DNA of 64,000 nucleotides from Streptomyces sp. DI166 (GCF_900091315.1 NZ_FLSP01000021.1:36927-100926); one strand, 5' to 3'. Positions 20,577 to 37,259 are shown, counted from the first letter of the stretch. Translations and numbers: made by a program. The notes: generated by a model from the sequence alone, not told the origin.

Positions 20577-20608
20577 GGGGCCCGTACGACCGAAGTCGTA
20601 CGGGCCCC
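20577..20608 (-). terminator. tuf (str operon) terminator
   Basis: A perfect 14-bp stem GGGGCCCGTACGAC/GTCGTACGGGCCCC with a CGAA tetraloop lies 38 bp past the tuf stop. It resembles the rplA terminator at 38240, which has the same CGAA loop, and should isolate gdhA from the str operon. Confidence 0.88.
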
Positions 20609-20646
20609 TCGCAAGAGACCTACCGGTCAGCCCTGTCGGGCCAGGA

Positions 20647-21840
<1,194 letters not shown>

Positions 21841-22065
21841 TGGGGTCCTCCTGTGGAGTGGTTCTGAACGCCTTGCTTCATCGGCGCCAGGTGATCTTTG
21901 CTGGACTGCATTCCCCGGGGGACAACCCCCGGACCCCCGGCCGACAGCCCCTGGGGCCTCGGCCGGAAAGTCACTGCGAGGAACGCGGATGCCCGCCGCC
22001 GGGAGACCGGGTGTCCGAAAACTCCCGGCGGACAGGACAAGCCTAAAGCGTGTGAACGCGGAGCG
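21841..22065 (-). promoter_or_regulatory. fusA-tuf intergenic region
   Basis: The gap contains a hairpin just past fusA (CCGCCGGGAG/CTCCCGGCGG, 21996-22031) and a second around CCGGGGG/CCCCCGG near 21915-21933, then a strong ribosome-binding site AGGAGGACCCC before the tuf GTG. The layout suggests partial termination after fusA and a separate supply of tuf mRNA. No confident promoter hexamers were assigned. Confidence 0.5.
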
Positions 22066-24192
<2,127 letters not shown>

Positions 24193-24231
24193 AAGGCTTC
24201 AGTCTTCTCTCGGTCTCGATGGGGTCTGCGA

Positions 24232-24702
24232 CTACCAGCGGTAGTGCGCGAAGGCCTTGTTGGACTCGGCCATCTTGTGCGTGTCCTCGCGCTTCTTCAC
24301 AGCGGCACCGAGGCCGTTGGAGGCGTCGAGGAGCTCGTTGAGCAGACGCTCGGTCATGGTCTTCTCGCGACGGGCGCGGGAGTAACCGACCAGCCAGCGC
24401 AGCGCCAGGGTGTTGGCACGGCCGGGCTTGACCTCGACCGGGACCTGGTAGGTGGCGCCACCGACACGGCGGGACTTGACCTCAAGGGTCGGCTTGATGT
24501 TCTCAAGAGCGCGCTTGAGCGTGATGACCGGGTCGTTGCCGGTCTTCTCGCGCAGGCCCTCCATGGCGCCGTAGACGATGCGCTCGGCGGTGGAGCGCTT
24601 GCCGTTCAGCAGCACCTTGTTGATCAGGGAGGTCACCAGAGGAGAACCGTAGACCGGGTCGATGATGACCGGGCGCTTCGGGGCGGGGCCCTTACGAGGC
24701 AT
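24232..24702 (-). CDS. rpsG: 30S ribosomal protein S7
   Basis: S7 initiates 30S head assembly. The 156-residue protein starts [20 protein letters not shown] and has the signature [20 protein letters not shown] and the C-terminal [11 protein letters not shown]. It lies 2 bp after rpsL, so the two are tightly coupled. Confidence 0.98.
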   Translation of the reverse strand: MPRKGPAPKRPVIIDPVYGSPLVTSLINKVLLNGKRSTAERIVYGAMEGLREKTGNDPVITLKRALENIKPTLEVKSRRVGGATYQVPVEVKPGRANTLALRWLVGYSRARREKTMTERLLNELLDASNGLGAAVKKREDTHKMAESNKAFAHYRW

Positions 24703-24704
24703 TC

Positions 24705-25076
24705 TTACTTCTCCTTCTTGGCGCCGTAGCGGCTGCGGGCCTGCTTGCGGTTCTTGACACCCTGGGTGTCGAGGGAACCGCGGATGATCTTGTAGCGAAC
24801 ACCCGGCAGGTCCTTCACACGGCCACCACGCACGAGCACGATGGAGTGCTCCTGCAGGTTGTGTCCCTCACCCGGAATGTAAGCGGTGACCTCGATCCCG
24901 CTGGTCAGACGCACACGCGCGACCTTACGCAGGGCCGAGTTCGGCTTCTTCGGGGTGGTCGTGAACACACGCGTGCACACGCCGCGCCGCTGAGGCGAAC
25001 CCTCAAGTGCGGGCGTCTTGTTCTTTTCGACCTTGTCCTGCCGGCCCTTGCGGACCAGCTGCTGGATCGTAGGCAC
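24705..25076 (-). CDS. rpsL: 30S ribosomal protein S12
   Basis: S12 at the decoding centre monitors codon-anticodon pairing. The 123-residue protein starts at GTG ([20 protein letters not shown]) behind GGAGAAG. Lys43 ([10 protein letters not shown]) and Lys88 ([10 protein letters not shown]) are wild type, so no S12-type streptomycin resistance is encoded. The family-length start was chosen; the in-frame upstream extension runs through the leader. First gene of the str operon, with a leader block shared with rpsJ. Confidence 0.98.
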   Translation of the reverse strand: MPTIQQLVRKGRQDKVEKNKTPALEGSPQRRGVCTRVFTTTPKKPNSALRKVARVRLTSGIEVTAYIPGEGHNLQEHSIVLVRGGRVKDLPGVRYKIIRGSLDTQGVKNRKQARSRYGAKKEK

Positions 25077-25427
25077 TACTTCTCCGGTTTCTGTGTGCCG
25101 ATGGGTACAGCTAACCTGGAACGTTGCCGACCCACGCGGTCGGGTGTGTCGAATCCGGCAGACTCCCGCCGCATGGCGAAAAGGGCGCAGATTACGGTGG
25201 CCGATGGAGGCTCGCCATGCGGTCTGAAGGCACGCACGAGAGCCAGGGCACACCCCAGGCACAAGGTCTGAGCGTACCTACCTCATTCGCTGCGGTCAAA
25301 ACAAATGGACCGCGCCGGGGATCACCGGACCGAGCATGTCAAGCCCCCAGGTGGAAGCTGATCTTCCCGCGCGCCCTCGGCGTCGTGCGGCAGGGGGGAC
25401 TCTGCGGGCACGGGCCGGGCCCCCGCC
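25077..25427. other. rpsL leader and upstream region
   Basis: This 351-bp gap lies between rpsL and the end of the DUF1707-type gene, both on the minus strand. It contains the rpsL/rpsJ leader block (25127-25151) and the str promoter region. From about 25260 on, a relatively AT-rich stretch (CAAAACAAATGGACCGCG near 25297) probably separates the two transcription units. No coding frame of credible composition was found. Confidence 0.6.
25127..25151 (-). promoter_or_regulatory. rpsL leader hairpin block shared with rpsJ
   Basis: Plus-strand CCGACCCACGCGGTCGGG followed by TGTGTCG; 24 of 25 positions equal the rpsJ leader block at 15738-15762. It folds the same 6-bp stem and lies 50 nt upstream of the rpsL start codon. 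Flanking sequence is not conserved between the two leaders, so the block itself appears to be under selection. Confidence 0.75.
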
Positions 25428-26012
25428 TCAGCCCGCCGCGATTCCGGCGATGATCCCGAGGGTCAGCATCAGCGTCCACCCCGCCGCGGACATCCAGCCG
25501 AGCACCAGACCGGTCAGCGCCAGCCCGTCCCCGCCCTCACCGGTGCGCCGGATCTCGGCGCGCGCGGAGTGCCCGAGGACGATGGCCGGTATGCCGGTCA
25601 GCCCGAGGCTGAACAGGCACAGCACCCCGCAGACCGCCGAGGCGATGGCCTGCCCGTTGGTCGGGCGGTGCGGTACGGGGACGTAGTGCGCCGGGCCGTA
25701 CACCACGGGCGGCCCCTGGTACGCCACAGGGCCGTTGGGCAGGTCCGCGACGAGCAGACCCAGCTCCGCCACCGTCCGGGCCGCGTACGCCCGCGCCACG
25801 CGCTTCTCGAACTCCGGCTGCTCCAGCCGCCCTTCGGCGAACCCGGCCCGCAGCACATCCACGGCACGCTCCCGGTCGGCGTGCGAGGCGAGCATCGATG
25901 GCCCGCCCCTGGGCGCGATACCGCCCTGGCCGAAGCCCCCCGCCCCGCTCCACGGTTGAGGCACCCCCGCCTCCTGCCCCGGCTGCCACTGCTGCCACGA
26001 CGGCTGAGTCAT
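25428..26012 (-). CDS. DUF1707 / DUF4190-type membrane protein
   Basis: The 194-residue protein has a Gln/Trp/Pro/Gly-rich N-terminus (about 40 residues), then a DUF1707 domain (SHADRERAVDVLRAGFAEGR, EFEKRVARAYAARTVAELG, LLVADL) and two C-terminal membrane spans in the DUF4190 pattern (VCGVLCLFSLGLTGIPAIVL and a second near the end). DUF1707 proteins are actinobacterial, of unknown function and usually envelope-associated. It is downstream of rpsL on the same strand and divergent from the next gene, with 157 bp between starts. Confidence 0.85.
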   Translation of the reverse strand: MTQPSWQQWQPGQEAGVPQPWSGAGGFGQGGIAPRGGPSMLASHADRERAVDVLRAGFAEGRLEQPEFEKRVARAYAARTVAELGLLVADLPNGPVAYQGPPVVYGPAHYVPVPHRPTNGQAIASAVCGVLCLFSLGLTGIPAIVLGHSARAEIRRTGEGGDGLALTGLVLGWMSAAGWTLMLTLGIIAGIAAG

Positions 26013-26169
26013 GGAGCACCCACCTCCCCCGTCCTTTCGCACTCCCCCCATCATGCGCCAAACCGCCCTCCCCGGCACAGAGCCCGCACCCCCGAGAAAA
26101 CCCGGAGTCTGTCCCCCGACAGACCGGCTCCGGGTGCGGGCGCGGCGCCCCGCCAACAGACTGTGGATC

Positions 26170-27093
26170 ATGTCCGCGCCGCAGGGACCGACCACTCAGT
26201 CCACGCCCCCGCACTCCCCGACCTCGACGTTCACTCGGAACGTGGCACTCGTGGCGGCGCCCGGCACGATCGTCTTCGCCCTTCTCTACTACTTCGGCAG
26301 CATCTATCTGAAGGCGTACTACACCGCCCTCGGGGTGCCTCCCGAGGATCTGGGGTTCTCCATCCAGGGCGTGGTCTCCAACAGCACGAGCGGCATCTTC
26401 GTCCCCGTGTGCCTGCTGCTGGGCGGCGGTCTGGTCGTGTTCCTGGTGCTGGGCCGGCTGGGGCGTGCCCTGGCCGGACCGGAGCGGGCGGTGCTGCGCC
26501 ACAGGGTCGTCGTCTGGCTGCTGGTGGTCGGTGTCGTACTGGTGCTCATCGGCTTCCCGACCTTCGTCACCGACACGGTCTCCGTGTTCCCGCCGGGCTG
26601 GCCGCGCCGGTTCCTGCCCGCCCTGACGGTGGCCGCGGGCGCCACGCTCGCCGTGTTCGGGGTCCAGCTCCACCTCAGCGAGAACCCGCCGCTGCGCGTC
26701 CGGCAGACCCCCGGCACCGAGCAGAGCTGGCTGGCGGGCGGCACCCTGCTGCTCGGCGTACTGGCCCTGAGCCTGTTCTACGAGATGGCGCTCTATGTGG
26801 CGGACGTGGGGCGCGGTGACGCCATCGTCCATGCGGACCGCGGCTACCCGGGTGCGCCGTTCGTCGTGGTCCACTCCCGGGTGCGCCTTCTGCACAGCAC
26901 CCAGGGCATCCGCTTCGAGGACCACGGCGCCCGGAACGAGCCGTACCGCTATGTGTACCGGGGTTTCAGGATCGTCGCGAAGGCGCCGACCCGCTTCTAC
27001 CTGGTCTCCCACGCATCGACCAGCTACGCCCAGCACCATCTGGTGGTGCTGCCCGACAACAACACGACGTGGCTGGAGATCAGGGCGGACTGA
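26170..27093 (+). CDS. Integral membrane protein of unknown function
   Basis: The 307-residue protein starts MSAPQGPTTQSTPPHSPTST and has about four to five membrane spans (for example near GTIVFALLYYFGSIYLKAYY, VCLLLGGGLVVFLVLG and VVWLLVVGVVLVLIGF), followed by an extracytoplasmic C-terminal domain of about 90 residues. I do not recognise the family. No good ribosome-binding site precedes the ATG, so leaderless translation or a slightly different start is possible. It stops 11 bp from the convergent lipoprotein gene and breaks the rpoC-rpsL polarity of the locus. Confidence 0.8.
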   Translation: MSAPQGPTTQSTPPHSPTSTFTRNVALVAAPGTIVFALLYYFGSIYLKAYYTALGVPPEDLGFSIQGVVSNSTSGIFVPVCLLLGGGLVVFLVLGRLGRALAGPERAVLRHRVVVWLLVVGVVLVLIGFPTFVTDTVSVFPPGWPRRFLPALTVAAGATLAVFGVQLHLSENPPLRVRQTPGTEQSWLAGGTLLLGVLALSLFYEMALYVADVGRGDAIVHADRGYPGAPFVVVHSRVRLLHSTQGIRFEDHGARNEPYRYVYRGFRIVAKAPTRFYLVSHASTSYAQHHLVVLPDNNTTWLEIRAD

Positions 27094-27104
27094 GGGGCCG
27101 GCGC

Positions 27105-27713
27105 TCAGGGGATCTCGTACCCGCTGGGGACCTGTGTCGGCACACCCGTCGGCACCGCGTCCGTGGGCGGTACGTCCGTATTCGGGATCTGCCCGGTGTC
27201 GGTCGTCTGGGCGGGCGGCGCCGAGGTCCGGTCCGTCTCCCCCACGGCCTCGCCGGACACGGGGACGGTGAAGGTGGAGCCGTCACCCATGGCGAACCCC
27301 AACTCGCCGCTGTACGGACCCGGTTGGGTCGGGGTGACCTTGATCGCCACGTCGCAGCCCTCGGGCGGCACCTCTCCGACGCACGACTGGCTGATCTCAC
27401 CCTGGGCCTGCGAGCTGTTCCAGGTGATGTCCTGCAACTGGACCGGCTTCTCGGCGCCCCCGATATGCACGGTCCCCGCCACCGGCTCCCCCGGCTGGGT
27501 CCGCGGCAGCTTGATCGCCGAGGTCGAACCGCCCCCGTCGCTGCCCGGAAAGACCGACGCCAGCCGATCCGCGTCGGAGGTCGCCCCGCTCTGCTGAGCC
27601 CCCGTGGCCCGGGTCTGCTGCCCGCCCGACTCCGTACCGCCGCAGGCCGCCGTGGCCGCCAGCGCGGCCGTCACCGCCGCGGCGAGAAGTACCCGGGCCA
27701 TCGCTGACGTCAT
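27105..27713 (-). CDS. Putative lipoprotein
   Basis: The 202-residue protein begins MTSAMARVLLAAAVTAALAA and has a lipobox-like TAAC, cysteine at about residue 24, so it is likely anchored in the outer leaflet. The rest is a beta-rich domain with one cysteine pair (QSCVGEVPPEGCDV) and a Pro/Thr-rich C-terminus (PPTDAVPTGVPTQVPSGYEI). GGAGA lies 4 nt before the chosen ATG. It follows rpoC beyond a strong terminator. The family is not recognised. Confidence 0.8.
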   Translation of the reverse strand: MTSAMARVLLAAAVTAALAATAACGGTESGGQQTRATGAQQSGATSDADRLASVFPGSDGGGSTSAIKLPRTQPGEPVAGTVHIGGAEKPVQLQDITWNSSQAQGEISQSCVGEVPPEGCDVAIKVTPTQPGPYSGELGFAMGDGSTFTVPVSGEAVGETDRTSAPPAQTTDTGQIPNTDVPPTDAVPTGVPTQVPSGYEIP

Positions 27714-27828
27714 GTCGTCTCCGCTTCCGCTCGGCTGGTCCGGCCAACCTCGCACAGCGGCAGGGCGGCGCACGGCGCCCCCGCCGGGAGCGCGGCTCGA
27801 TCACTCGACCGCCCCGCTCGAACACGCC

Positions 27829-27862
27829 GAAGGGCGGCCACCCGTGTGGGTGACCGCCCTTC
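27829..27862 (-). terminator. rpoC terminator
   Basis: A 15-bp stem with one mismatch (GAAGGGCGGCCACCC / GGGTGACCGCCCTTC) and a GTGT loop sits 14 bp past the rpoC stop, ending the rpoBC unit before the lipoprotein gene. Confidence 0.85.
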
Positions 27863-27876
27863 AAGCGGACGCTCGC

Positions 27877-31776
<3,900 letters not shown>

Positions 31777-31834
31777 TATGCGTCAATCCCTCTCAGGGTC
31801 GTAAGTCTTTGGGTCTGATACGGGGGTCCAGGGG

Positions 31835-31863
31835 CCGGCGGCCTCATGGGGTGAGGCCGCCGG
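31835..31863 (-). terminator. Hairpin between rpoB and rpoC
   Basis: A perfect 12-bp stem CCGGCGGCCTCA/TGAGGCCGCCGG with a TGGGG loop starts 8 bp past the rpoB stop. No T-tract follows, and rpoB and rpoC must be co-expressed, so a processing or mRNA-stability element is more likely than termination. Confidence 0.6.
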
Positions 31864-31870
31864 ACTCCCG

Positions 31871-34800
31871 TCAGACCTCTTCGACGCTGCTCGGCTCGCG
31901 CCGGGACAGGTCGATGCCGAGCTCCTCCGCAGCGCGGAAGACATCCTCGTCGGTGTCACGCATTTCGATGGACATACCGTCGCTGGACAGCACCTCCACG
32001 TTCAGGCACAGGGACTGCATCTCCTTGATGAGCACCTTGAAGGACTCGGGGATGCCGGGCTCGGGGATGTTCTCGCCCTTGACGATGGCCTCGTAGACCT
32101 TCACGCGGCCGGTGACGTCGTCGGACTTGATGGTCAGCAGCTCCTGGAGGGCGTACGCGGCGCCGTATGCCTCCAGCGCCCACACCTCCATCTCGCCGAA
32201 GCGCTGGCCACCGAACTGAGCCTTACCACCCAGCGGCTGCTGGGTGATCATGGAGTACGGACCGGTCGAACGGGCGTGCAGCTTGTCGTCGACCAGGTGG
32301 TGCAGCTTCAGGATGTACATGTAGCCGACCGAGATCGGGTCCGGGAACGGCTCACCCGAGCGGCCGTCGAACAGCCGCGCCTTGCCGGACGGCAGGACCA
32401 TGCGGTCACCGTCGCGGTTCGGGACGGTGTGCTCCAGCAGACCGGCGAGCTCGTCCTCGCGGGCACCGTCGAAGACCGGGGTGGCCACGTTGGTACGCGG
32501 CTCCACGCGGTCCGCGCCGATCGCCTGCAGGCGCTGCGCCCACTCGTCGGCGAGGCCGGAGACGTCCCAGCCCTGGCTGGCGAGCCAGCCGAGGTGGATC
32601 TCCAGCACCTGTCCCGGGTTCATTCGGGACGGCACACCGAGCGGGTTGAGGATGATGTCGACCGGGGTGCCGTCCTCCAGGAACGGCATGTCCTCGATCG
32701 GCAGGATCTTCGAGATGACGCCCTTGTTGCCGTGACGGCCGGCGAGCTTGTCACCGTCGGTGATCTTGCGCTTCTGCGCGACGTAGACGCGGACCAGCTG
32801 GTTCACGCCCGGCGGCAGCTCGTCGCCCTCCTCGCGGTCGAAGACGCGCACACCGATGACCTTGCCGGTCTCGCCGTGCGGCACCTTCAGCGAGGTGTCA
32901 CGGACCTCACGGGCCTTCTCACCGAAGATCGCGCGCAGCAGGCGCTCCTCGGGGGTCAGCTCGGTCTCACCCTTCGGGGTGACCTTGCCGACGAGGATGT
33001 CACCGGCGATGACCTCGGCACCGATGCGGATGATGCCGCGCTCGTCGAGGTCGGCGAGGACCTCCTCGGAGACGTTCGGGATGTCCCGGGTGATCTCCTC
33101 GGGGCCGAGCTTGGTGTCACGGGCGTCGACCTCGTGCTCCTCGATGTGGATCGAGGAGAGGACGTCGTCCTGCACGAGGCGCTGCGACAGGATGATCGCG
33201 TCCTCGTAGTTGTGGCCCTCCCACGGCATGAACGCGACCAGCAGGTTCTTGCCGAGCGCCATCTCGCCGTTCTGGGTGGCCGGACCGTCGGCGAGGACCT
33301 GGCCCTCGATGACGCGGTCGCCCTCGTTGACGATGACCTTCTGGTTGACCGAGGTGCCCTGGTTGGAGCGGGCGAACTTGGCCAGGCGGTACGTGATGTA
33401 CGTGCCGTCGTCGTTGGCGGTGGTGATGTAGTCCGCGGAGACCTCCTGGACCACACCGGCCTTCTCGGCCTTGACCACGTCGCCGGCGTCGACCGCGGAG
33501 CGGTACTCCATGCCGGTGCCGACGAGCGGCGCCTCGGACTTAATCAGCGGCACGGCCTGACGCATCATGTTCGCGCCCATGAGGGCACGGTTGGCGTCGT
33601 CGTGCTCAAGGAAGGGGATCATGGCGGTCGCGACCGACACCATCTGGCGCGGCGAGACGTCCATGTAGTCGACGTCCTCGGGGCTGACGTAGTCGACCTC
33701 GCCGCCGCGGCGGCGGACCAGCACGCGGGCCTCGGCGAAGCGCATGTCGTCACCGAGGGTGGCGTTGGCCTGCGCGATGACGAACCGGTCCTCCTCGTCG
33801 GCGGTCAGGTAGTCCACCTCGTCGGTGACCTGGCCGTCGACGACCTTGCGGTACGGCGTCTCGACGAAACCGAACGCGTTGACCCGGCCGTAGGAGGCGA
33901 GCGAACCGATCAGACCGATGTTCGGGCCTTCGGGCGTCTCGATCGGGCACATACGGCCGTAGTGCGAGGGGTGCACGTCACGGACCTCGAAGCCGGCCCG
34001 CTCACGGGAGAGACCACCCGGGCCAAGAGCCGACAGACGGCGCTTGTGGGTGAGACCCGACAGCGGGTTGTTCTGGTCCATGAACTGCGACAGCTGGCTG
34101 GTGCCGAAGAACTCCTTGATGGAGGCGACGACCGGCCGGATGTTGATCAGGGTCTGCGGCGTGATCGCCTCGACGTCCTGCGTGGTCATGCGCTCGCGGA
34201 CGACGCGCTCCATACGGGCCAGACCCGTGCGGACCTGGTTCTGGATGAGCTCGCCGACGCTGCGCAGACGACGGTTGCCGAAGTGGTCGATGTCGTCGGT
34301 CTCGACGACGATGCTCTGACCGCTGTCGCCGACCGTCTCGGTCTCGCCCGCGTGCAGCTTCACCAGGTACTTGATCGTCGAGATGATGTCCTCGACGGTC
34401 AGGATGCCCGCGTCCAGCGGGGCGTCCGCACCCAGCTTCTTGTTGACCTTGTAGCGGCCGACCTTGGCGAGGTCGTAGCGCTTGGGGTTGAAGTACAGGT
34501 TCTCCAGCAGCGTCTGCGCGGCCTCACGCGTGGGGGGCTCGCCCGGACGCAGCTTGCGGTAGATGTCGAGCAGCGCGTCGTCCTGGCCCTGGGTGTGGTC
34601 CTTCTCCAGGGTGGCGCGCATGGACTCGTACTCGCCGAACTCCTCAAGGATCTGCTCGGTCGTCCAGCCGAGCGCCTTGAGCAGGACGGTGACGGACTGC
34701 TTGCGCTTGCGGTCGATACGGACACCGACCATGTCGCGCTTGTCGATCTCCATCTCCAGCCAGGCACCCCGGGACGGGATGATCTTGGCGGAGAAGATGT

Positions 34801-35356
34801 CCTTGTCGGACGTCTTGTCGATGGAGGAGTCGAAGTAGACGCCGGGCGAGCGGACCAGCTGGGACACCACGACACGCTCGGTGCCGTTGATGACGAAGGT
34901 GCCCTTGTTGGTCATGAGCGGGAAGTCGCCCATGAAGACCGTCTGGGACTTGATCTCGCCGGTCTCGTTGTTGGTGAACTCCGCCGTCACGAAGAGCGGG
35001 GCGGCGTACGTGAAGTCGCGCTCCTTGCACTCGTCGATGCTGTTCTTCGGCGGCTCGAAACGGTGGTCGCGGAAGGTCAGCGACATCGACCCGGAGAAGT
35101 CCTCGATCGGAGAGATCTCCTCGAAGATCTCCTCCAGACCGGACTTGGTGGGGACGTCCTGACCTGACTCCAGAGCCGCCTCGACCCGACTCTGCCAAGC
35201 GGTGTTCCCGAGCAGCCAGTCAAAGCTCTCGGTCTGCAGCGCGAGCAGGTTGGGAACCTCAAGGGGCTCCTTGATCTTTGCAAAGGAGATGCGCAGCGGG
35301 GCGGTGCTGGCGCCGTTGTTCGTATTCGCGGTCGAGGCAGTGCGCGAGGCGGCCAA
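31871..35356 (-). CDS. rpoB: RNA polymerase beta subunit
   Basis: Beta subunit, 1161 residues from a TTG start ([20 protein letters not shown]) placed 7 nt after GGAAGGA; this gives the length usual in Streptomyces, while the 20-residue longer frame has no ribosome-binding site. The rifampicin cluster [20 protein letters not shown] is wild type, with Ser433, His437 and Arg440 in this numbering. The C-terminal clamp region includes [20 protein letters not shown]. It is transcribed from a promoter about 180 bp upstream and probably also from rplJL read-through. Confidence 0.98.
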   Translation of the reverse strand: MAASRTASTANTNNGASTAPLRISFAKIKEPLEVPNLLALQTESFDWLLGNTAWQSRVEAALESGQDVPTKSGLEEIFEEISPIEDFSGSMSLTFRDHRFEPPKNSIDECKERDFTYAAPLFVTAEFTNNETGEIKSQTVFMGDFPLMTNKGTFVINGTERVVVSQLVRSPGVYFDSSIDKTSDKDIFSAKIIPSRGAWLEMEIDKRDMVGVRIDRKRKQSVTVLLKALGWTTEQILEEFGEYESMRATLEKDHTQGQDDALLDIYRKLRPGEPPTREAAQTLLENLYFNPKRYDLAKVGRYKVNKKLGADAPLDAGILTVEDIISTIKYLVKLHAGETETVGDSGQSIVVETDDIDHFGNRRLRSVGELIQNQVRTGLARMERVVRERMTTQDVEAITPQTLINIRPVVASIKEFFGTSQLSQFMDQNNPLSGLTHKRRLSALGPGGLSRERAGFEVRDVHPSHYGRMCPIETPEGPNIGLIGSLASYGRVNAFGFVETPYRKVVDGQVTDEVDYLTADEEDRFVIAQANATLGDDMRFAEARVLVRRRGGEVDYVSPEDVDYMDVSPRQMVSVATAMIPFLEHDDANRALMGANMMRQAVPLIKSEAPLVGTGMEYRSAVDAGDVVKAEKAGVVQEVSADYITTANDDGTYITYRLAKFARSNQGTSVNQKVIVNEGDRVIEGQVLADGPATQNGEMALGKNLLVAFMPWEGHNYEDAIILSQRLVQDDVLSSIHIEEHEVDARDTKLGPEEITRDIPNVSEEVLADLDERGIIRIGAEVIAGDILVGKVTPKGETELTPEERLLRAIFGEKAREVRDTSLKVPHGETGKVIGVRVFDREEGDELPPGVNQLVRVYVAQKRKITDGDKLAGRHGNKGVISKILPIEDMPFLEDGTPVDIILNPLGVPSRMNPGQVLEIHLGWLASQGWDVSGLADEWAQRLQAIGADRVEPRTNVATPVFDGAREDELAGLLEHTVPNRDGDRMVLPSGKARLFDGRSGEPFPDPISVGYMYILKLHHLVDDKLHARSTGPYSMITQQPLGGKAQFGGQRFGEMEVWALEAYGAAYALQELLTIKSDDVTGRVKVYEAIVKGENIPEPGIPESFKVLIKEMQSLCLNVEVLSSDGMSIEMRDTDEDVFRAAEELGIDLSRREPSSVEEV

Positions 35357-35537
35357 GAGGGGGTCCTTCCGAGGGCTCGGACTCACTACGCGCGTACCGG
35401 CCCCTCTCCGGCACACAGGGACAGGTTTCCCCTTTTGGCTGTTTGGCCAGGTCAGGGATGGTCCGGTCGTCTGTGCTCAGGTGAGGGCATGCCCCTGGTG
35501 ACGGGCAGGGGACAGCTAACAGGCAGCGCAAAGGGTC

Positions 35538-35566
35538 AGTGTAGCCACTTGGCACACTGATGTCCA
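35538..35566 (-). promoter_or_regulatory. rpoB promoter, HrdB-type
   Basis: On the minus strand, TGGACA (35561-35566) is followed after exactly 17 nt by TACACT (35538-35543), close to the TTGACA/TAnnnT consensus of the principal sigma factor. Transcription should start near 35531. It is the clearest promoter in the window. Confidence 0.72.
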
Positions 35567-35826
35567 GTGCGGGTTTTTCGCGACCCTTGTTGTACTCAAC
35601 GCCCTCGGCATGCCCGCCCTCGATGCACGTTGATACTGCCCTCTTCGTCGTCGATCCATGCCTCGGATTCGGACCGTTGTGACGACGCGTCCTGAGAATT
35701 GCGCGCTGCGTGCGGTTCGTCAAGGCCCCCCTTGGCAGAACCGGGGCGGCCGGAGACACGACGAAGATCACCATACCCCCCGGAACCCGAGGTGCAAGGG
35801 AACCGCGGCCCGCCCCCCGGGAACGA

Positions 35827-35862
35827 CGAAGAGCGACCACCCGGATGGATGATCGCTCTTCG
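35827..35862 (-). terminator. Hairpin terminator after rplL
   Basis: A 10-bp perfect stem CGAAGAGCGA/TCGCTCTTCG, extended by weaker pairing into a 16-nt loop, lies about 70 bp past the rplL stop. It probably terminates part of rplJL transcription before rpoB, setting the known excess of L7/L12 over polymerase. Confidence 0.7.
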
Positions 35863-35934
35863 GTGTGCTCGCGTTACAGCCCCTCAGGGGACCGTAATCA
35901 GCTCGCAATGGAGTCCGTGCGGACCCGTGAGGTC

Positions 35935-36324
35935 TTACTTGACCTCGACGGAGGCACCGGCGCCCTTGAGGGCCTCGGCGGCCTTGTCGGCGGCCTCCTT
36001 GTTGACCTTCTCCAGGACCGGCTTCGGGGTGCCGTCGACCAGGTCCTTGGCCTCCTTCAGGCCGAGCGAGGTCAGCTCACGCACGACCTTGATGACCTGG
36101 ATCTTCTTGTCGCCGGCGCCGGTGAGGATGACGTCGAACTCGTCCTTCTCCTCAGCGGCCTCGGCGGCGGCGCCACCAGCGGCACCACCGGCGACGACGA
36201 CCGGCGCGGCAGCGGCGGCGGTGACGTCGAACTTCTCCTCGAACGCCTTCACGAACTCGGAGAGCTCGATGAGGGTCATCTCCTCGAACTGCGCGAGCAG
36301 GTCTTCCTGGCTGAGCTTCGCCAT
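35935..36324 (-). CDS. rplL: 50S ribosomal protein L7/L12
   Basis: Multicopy stalk protein recruiting elongation factors. The 129-residue protein begins [20 protein letters not shown] (dimerisation domain), followed by an Ala/Gly-rich hinge (residues about 45-60) and the factor-binding C-terminal domain with [20 protein letters not shown]. It is 114 bp after rplJ. Confidence 0.98.
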   Translation of the reverse strand: MAKLSQEDLLAQFEEMTLIELSEFVKAFEEKFDVTAAAAAPVVVAGGAAGGAAAEAAEEKDEFDVILTGAGDKKIQVIKVVRELTSLGLKEAKDLVDGTPKPVLEKVNKEAADKAAEALKGAGASVEVK

Positions 36325-36438
36325 GATGGCGGTCCTTCCACTAAATCGGCAGGTGCCGGATGTACTGGGTGAGGCGGGCGTACGTCGGCCCGCTGTGGCC
36401 CCCGCGATCAGGCCGCGGCGACCAGTGTGCGAGCCGAA

Positions 36439-36969
36439 TTACTCGGCACCGCCCTGCTCGTCCTGCTTGGCACGGAGCGCGTCCACGGTGCGGACGAGCT
36501 TCGAGGGCAGAGCCTGGAAGACGGAGGCAGCCTGGGACTGCTTCGCCTTGAAGGCACCGGCCAGCTTGGACAGCAGAACCTCGCGGGACTCAAGGTCCGC
36601 AAGCTTCTTGATCTCATCGGCGGACAGCGCCTTGCCGTCAAGGACACCGCCCTTGATGATGAGATTCGGGTTCTCCTTGGCGAAGTCACGAAGACCCTTC
36701 GCCGACTCCACCGGGTCACCGGTGACGAAGGCGACGGCCGTCGGACCAGCGAAGAGCTGGTCGTCCAGCGTGATCCCGGCCTCGTTGGCCGCAATCTTGG
36801 TCAGCGTGTTCTTCACCACGGCGTACTGGGCGTTCTCACCGAGCGAACGACGCAGCGTCTTGAGCTGCGCCACGGTGAGACCGCGGTACTCGGTCAGCAC
36901 GGCGGCGTTGGAGCTGCGGAACTTGTCCGTCAGCTCGGCAACCGCGGCAGCCTTGTCGGGCCTCGCCAT
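36439..36969 (-). CDS. rplJ: 50S ribosomal protein L10
   Basis: L10 anchors L7/L12 dimers to the 50S stalk base. The 176-residue protein starts [20 protein letters not shown] and has the rRNA-binding domain ([19 protein letters not shown]) and a C-terminal stalk helix. The start has GGAAGGAGG just upstream. The preceding leader resembles the L10 autoregulatory leader and carries an intrinsic attenuator. Confidence 0.98.
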   Translation of the reverse strand: MARPDKAAAVAELTDKFRSSNAAVLTEYRGLTVAQLKTLRRSLGENAQYAVVKNTLTKIAANEAGITLDDQLFAGPTAVAFVTGDPVESAKGLRDFAKENPNLIIKGGVLDGKALSADEIKKLADLESREVLLSKLAGAFKAKQSQAASVFQALPSKLVRTVDALRAKQDEQGGAE

Positions 36970-37035
36970 AGAGCCTCGGCCTCCTTCCGGGTGATTCGGA
37001 CCGCGCGGACCCGAAGGAGGACTGGGTAAAACGAA

Positions 37036-37197
37036 ACGCCCCGGCGCAGGCGCACGGGGCGTGGCTCGACCGTCATGGAGAACCATGCGGGAGCAACTTC
37101 CACAGTCACCTGCGCGGGTCGTCCGCCGTTCAGCGGATCCTTCGGCCACCGTGCCCTCTTGCGAGCGCACGGCAACGACCAGCGGTCTTTGGCTTCT
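37036..37197 (-). promoter_or_regulatory. L10 leader with attenuator upstream of rplJ
   Basis: On the minus strand the leader contains AAAGACCGCTGGTCGTTGCC, a GCCGTGC/GCACGGT stem and a GTCGTCCGCCGTTCAGCGGA stem region (given as plus-strand sequence), which I read as the L10(L12)4-binding leader of the L10 leader RNA family. It ends in a terminator, ACGCCCCG/CGGGGCGT at 37036-37062, followed by TTTCGTTTT. The leader therefore looks able to attenuate rplJL in response to free L10 complex. Confidence 0.78.
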
Positions 37198-37228
37198 GTA
37201 GGAGAGTACGCGACCGGATCGCGGTCAA
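37198..37228 (-). promoter_or_regulatory. Possible rplJ promoter
   Basis: On the minus strand TTGACC (37223-37228) is followed by TACTCT (37203-37208, 14-nt spacing) and TCCTAC (37198-37203, 19-nt spacing). Neither spacing is ideal, but the position just upstream of the L10 leader is right. Low confidence on the exact -10. Confidence 0.4.
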
Positions 37229-37259
37229 GCAAATCCGGTCCGGGCGTACGTCAGCCGCG

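Larger units (their letters stand above)
35357..35934 (-). other. rplL-rpoB intergenic region
   Basis: This 578-bp gap has no gene. In transcription order it holds a hairpin terminator (35827-35862), then relatively unstructured sequence, a vegetative promoter (35538-35566) and a leader of about 175 nt reaching the rpoB TTG. The arrangement lets rpoBC be expressed separately from rplJL. Confidence 0.75.

Noticed and set aside
24705..25076. Possible streptomycin resistance allele of rpsL
   Set aside because: Lys43 and Lys88 of S12 are unchanged.
25077..25262. N-terminal extension of the rpsL frame
   Set aside because: S12 has its full family length from the GTG at 25076 with a good ribosome-binding site; the extension overlaps the rpsL/rpsJ hairpin block.
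32276..35167. Long open frame on the plus strand opposite rpoB
   Set aside because: Shadow of rpoB for the same reason; no domain or ribosome-binding site was seen.
31871..35356. Possible rifampicin resistance allele of rpoB
   Set aside because: The rifampicin cluster residues (Ser433, His437, Arg440 in this numbering and neighbours) are wild type.
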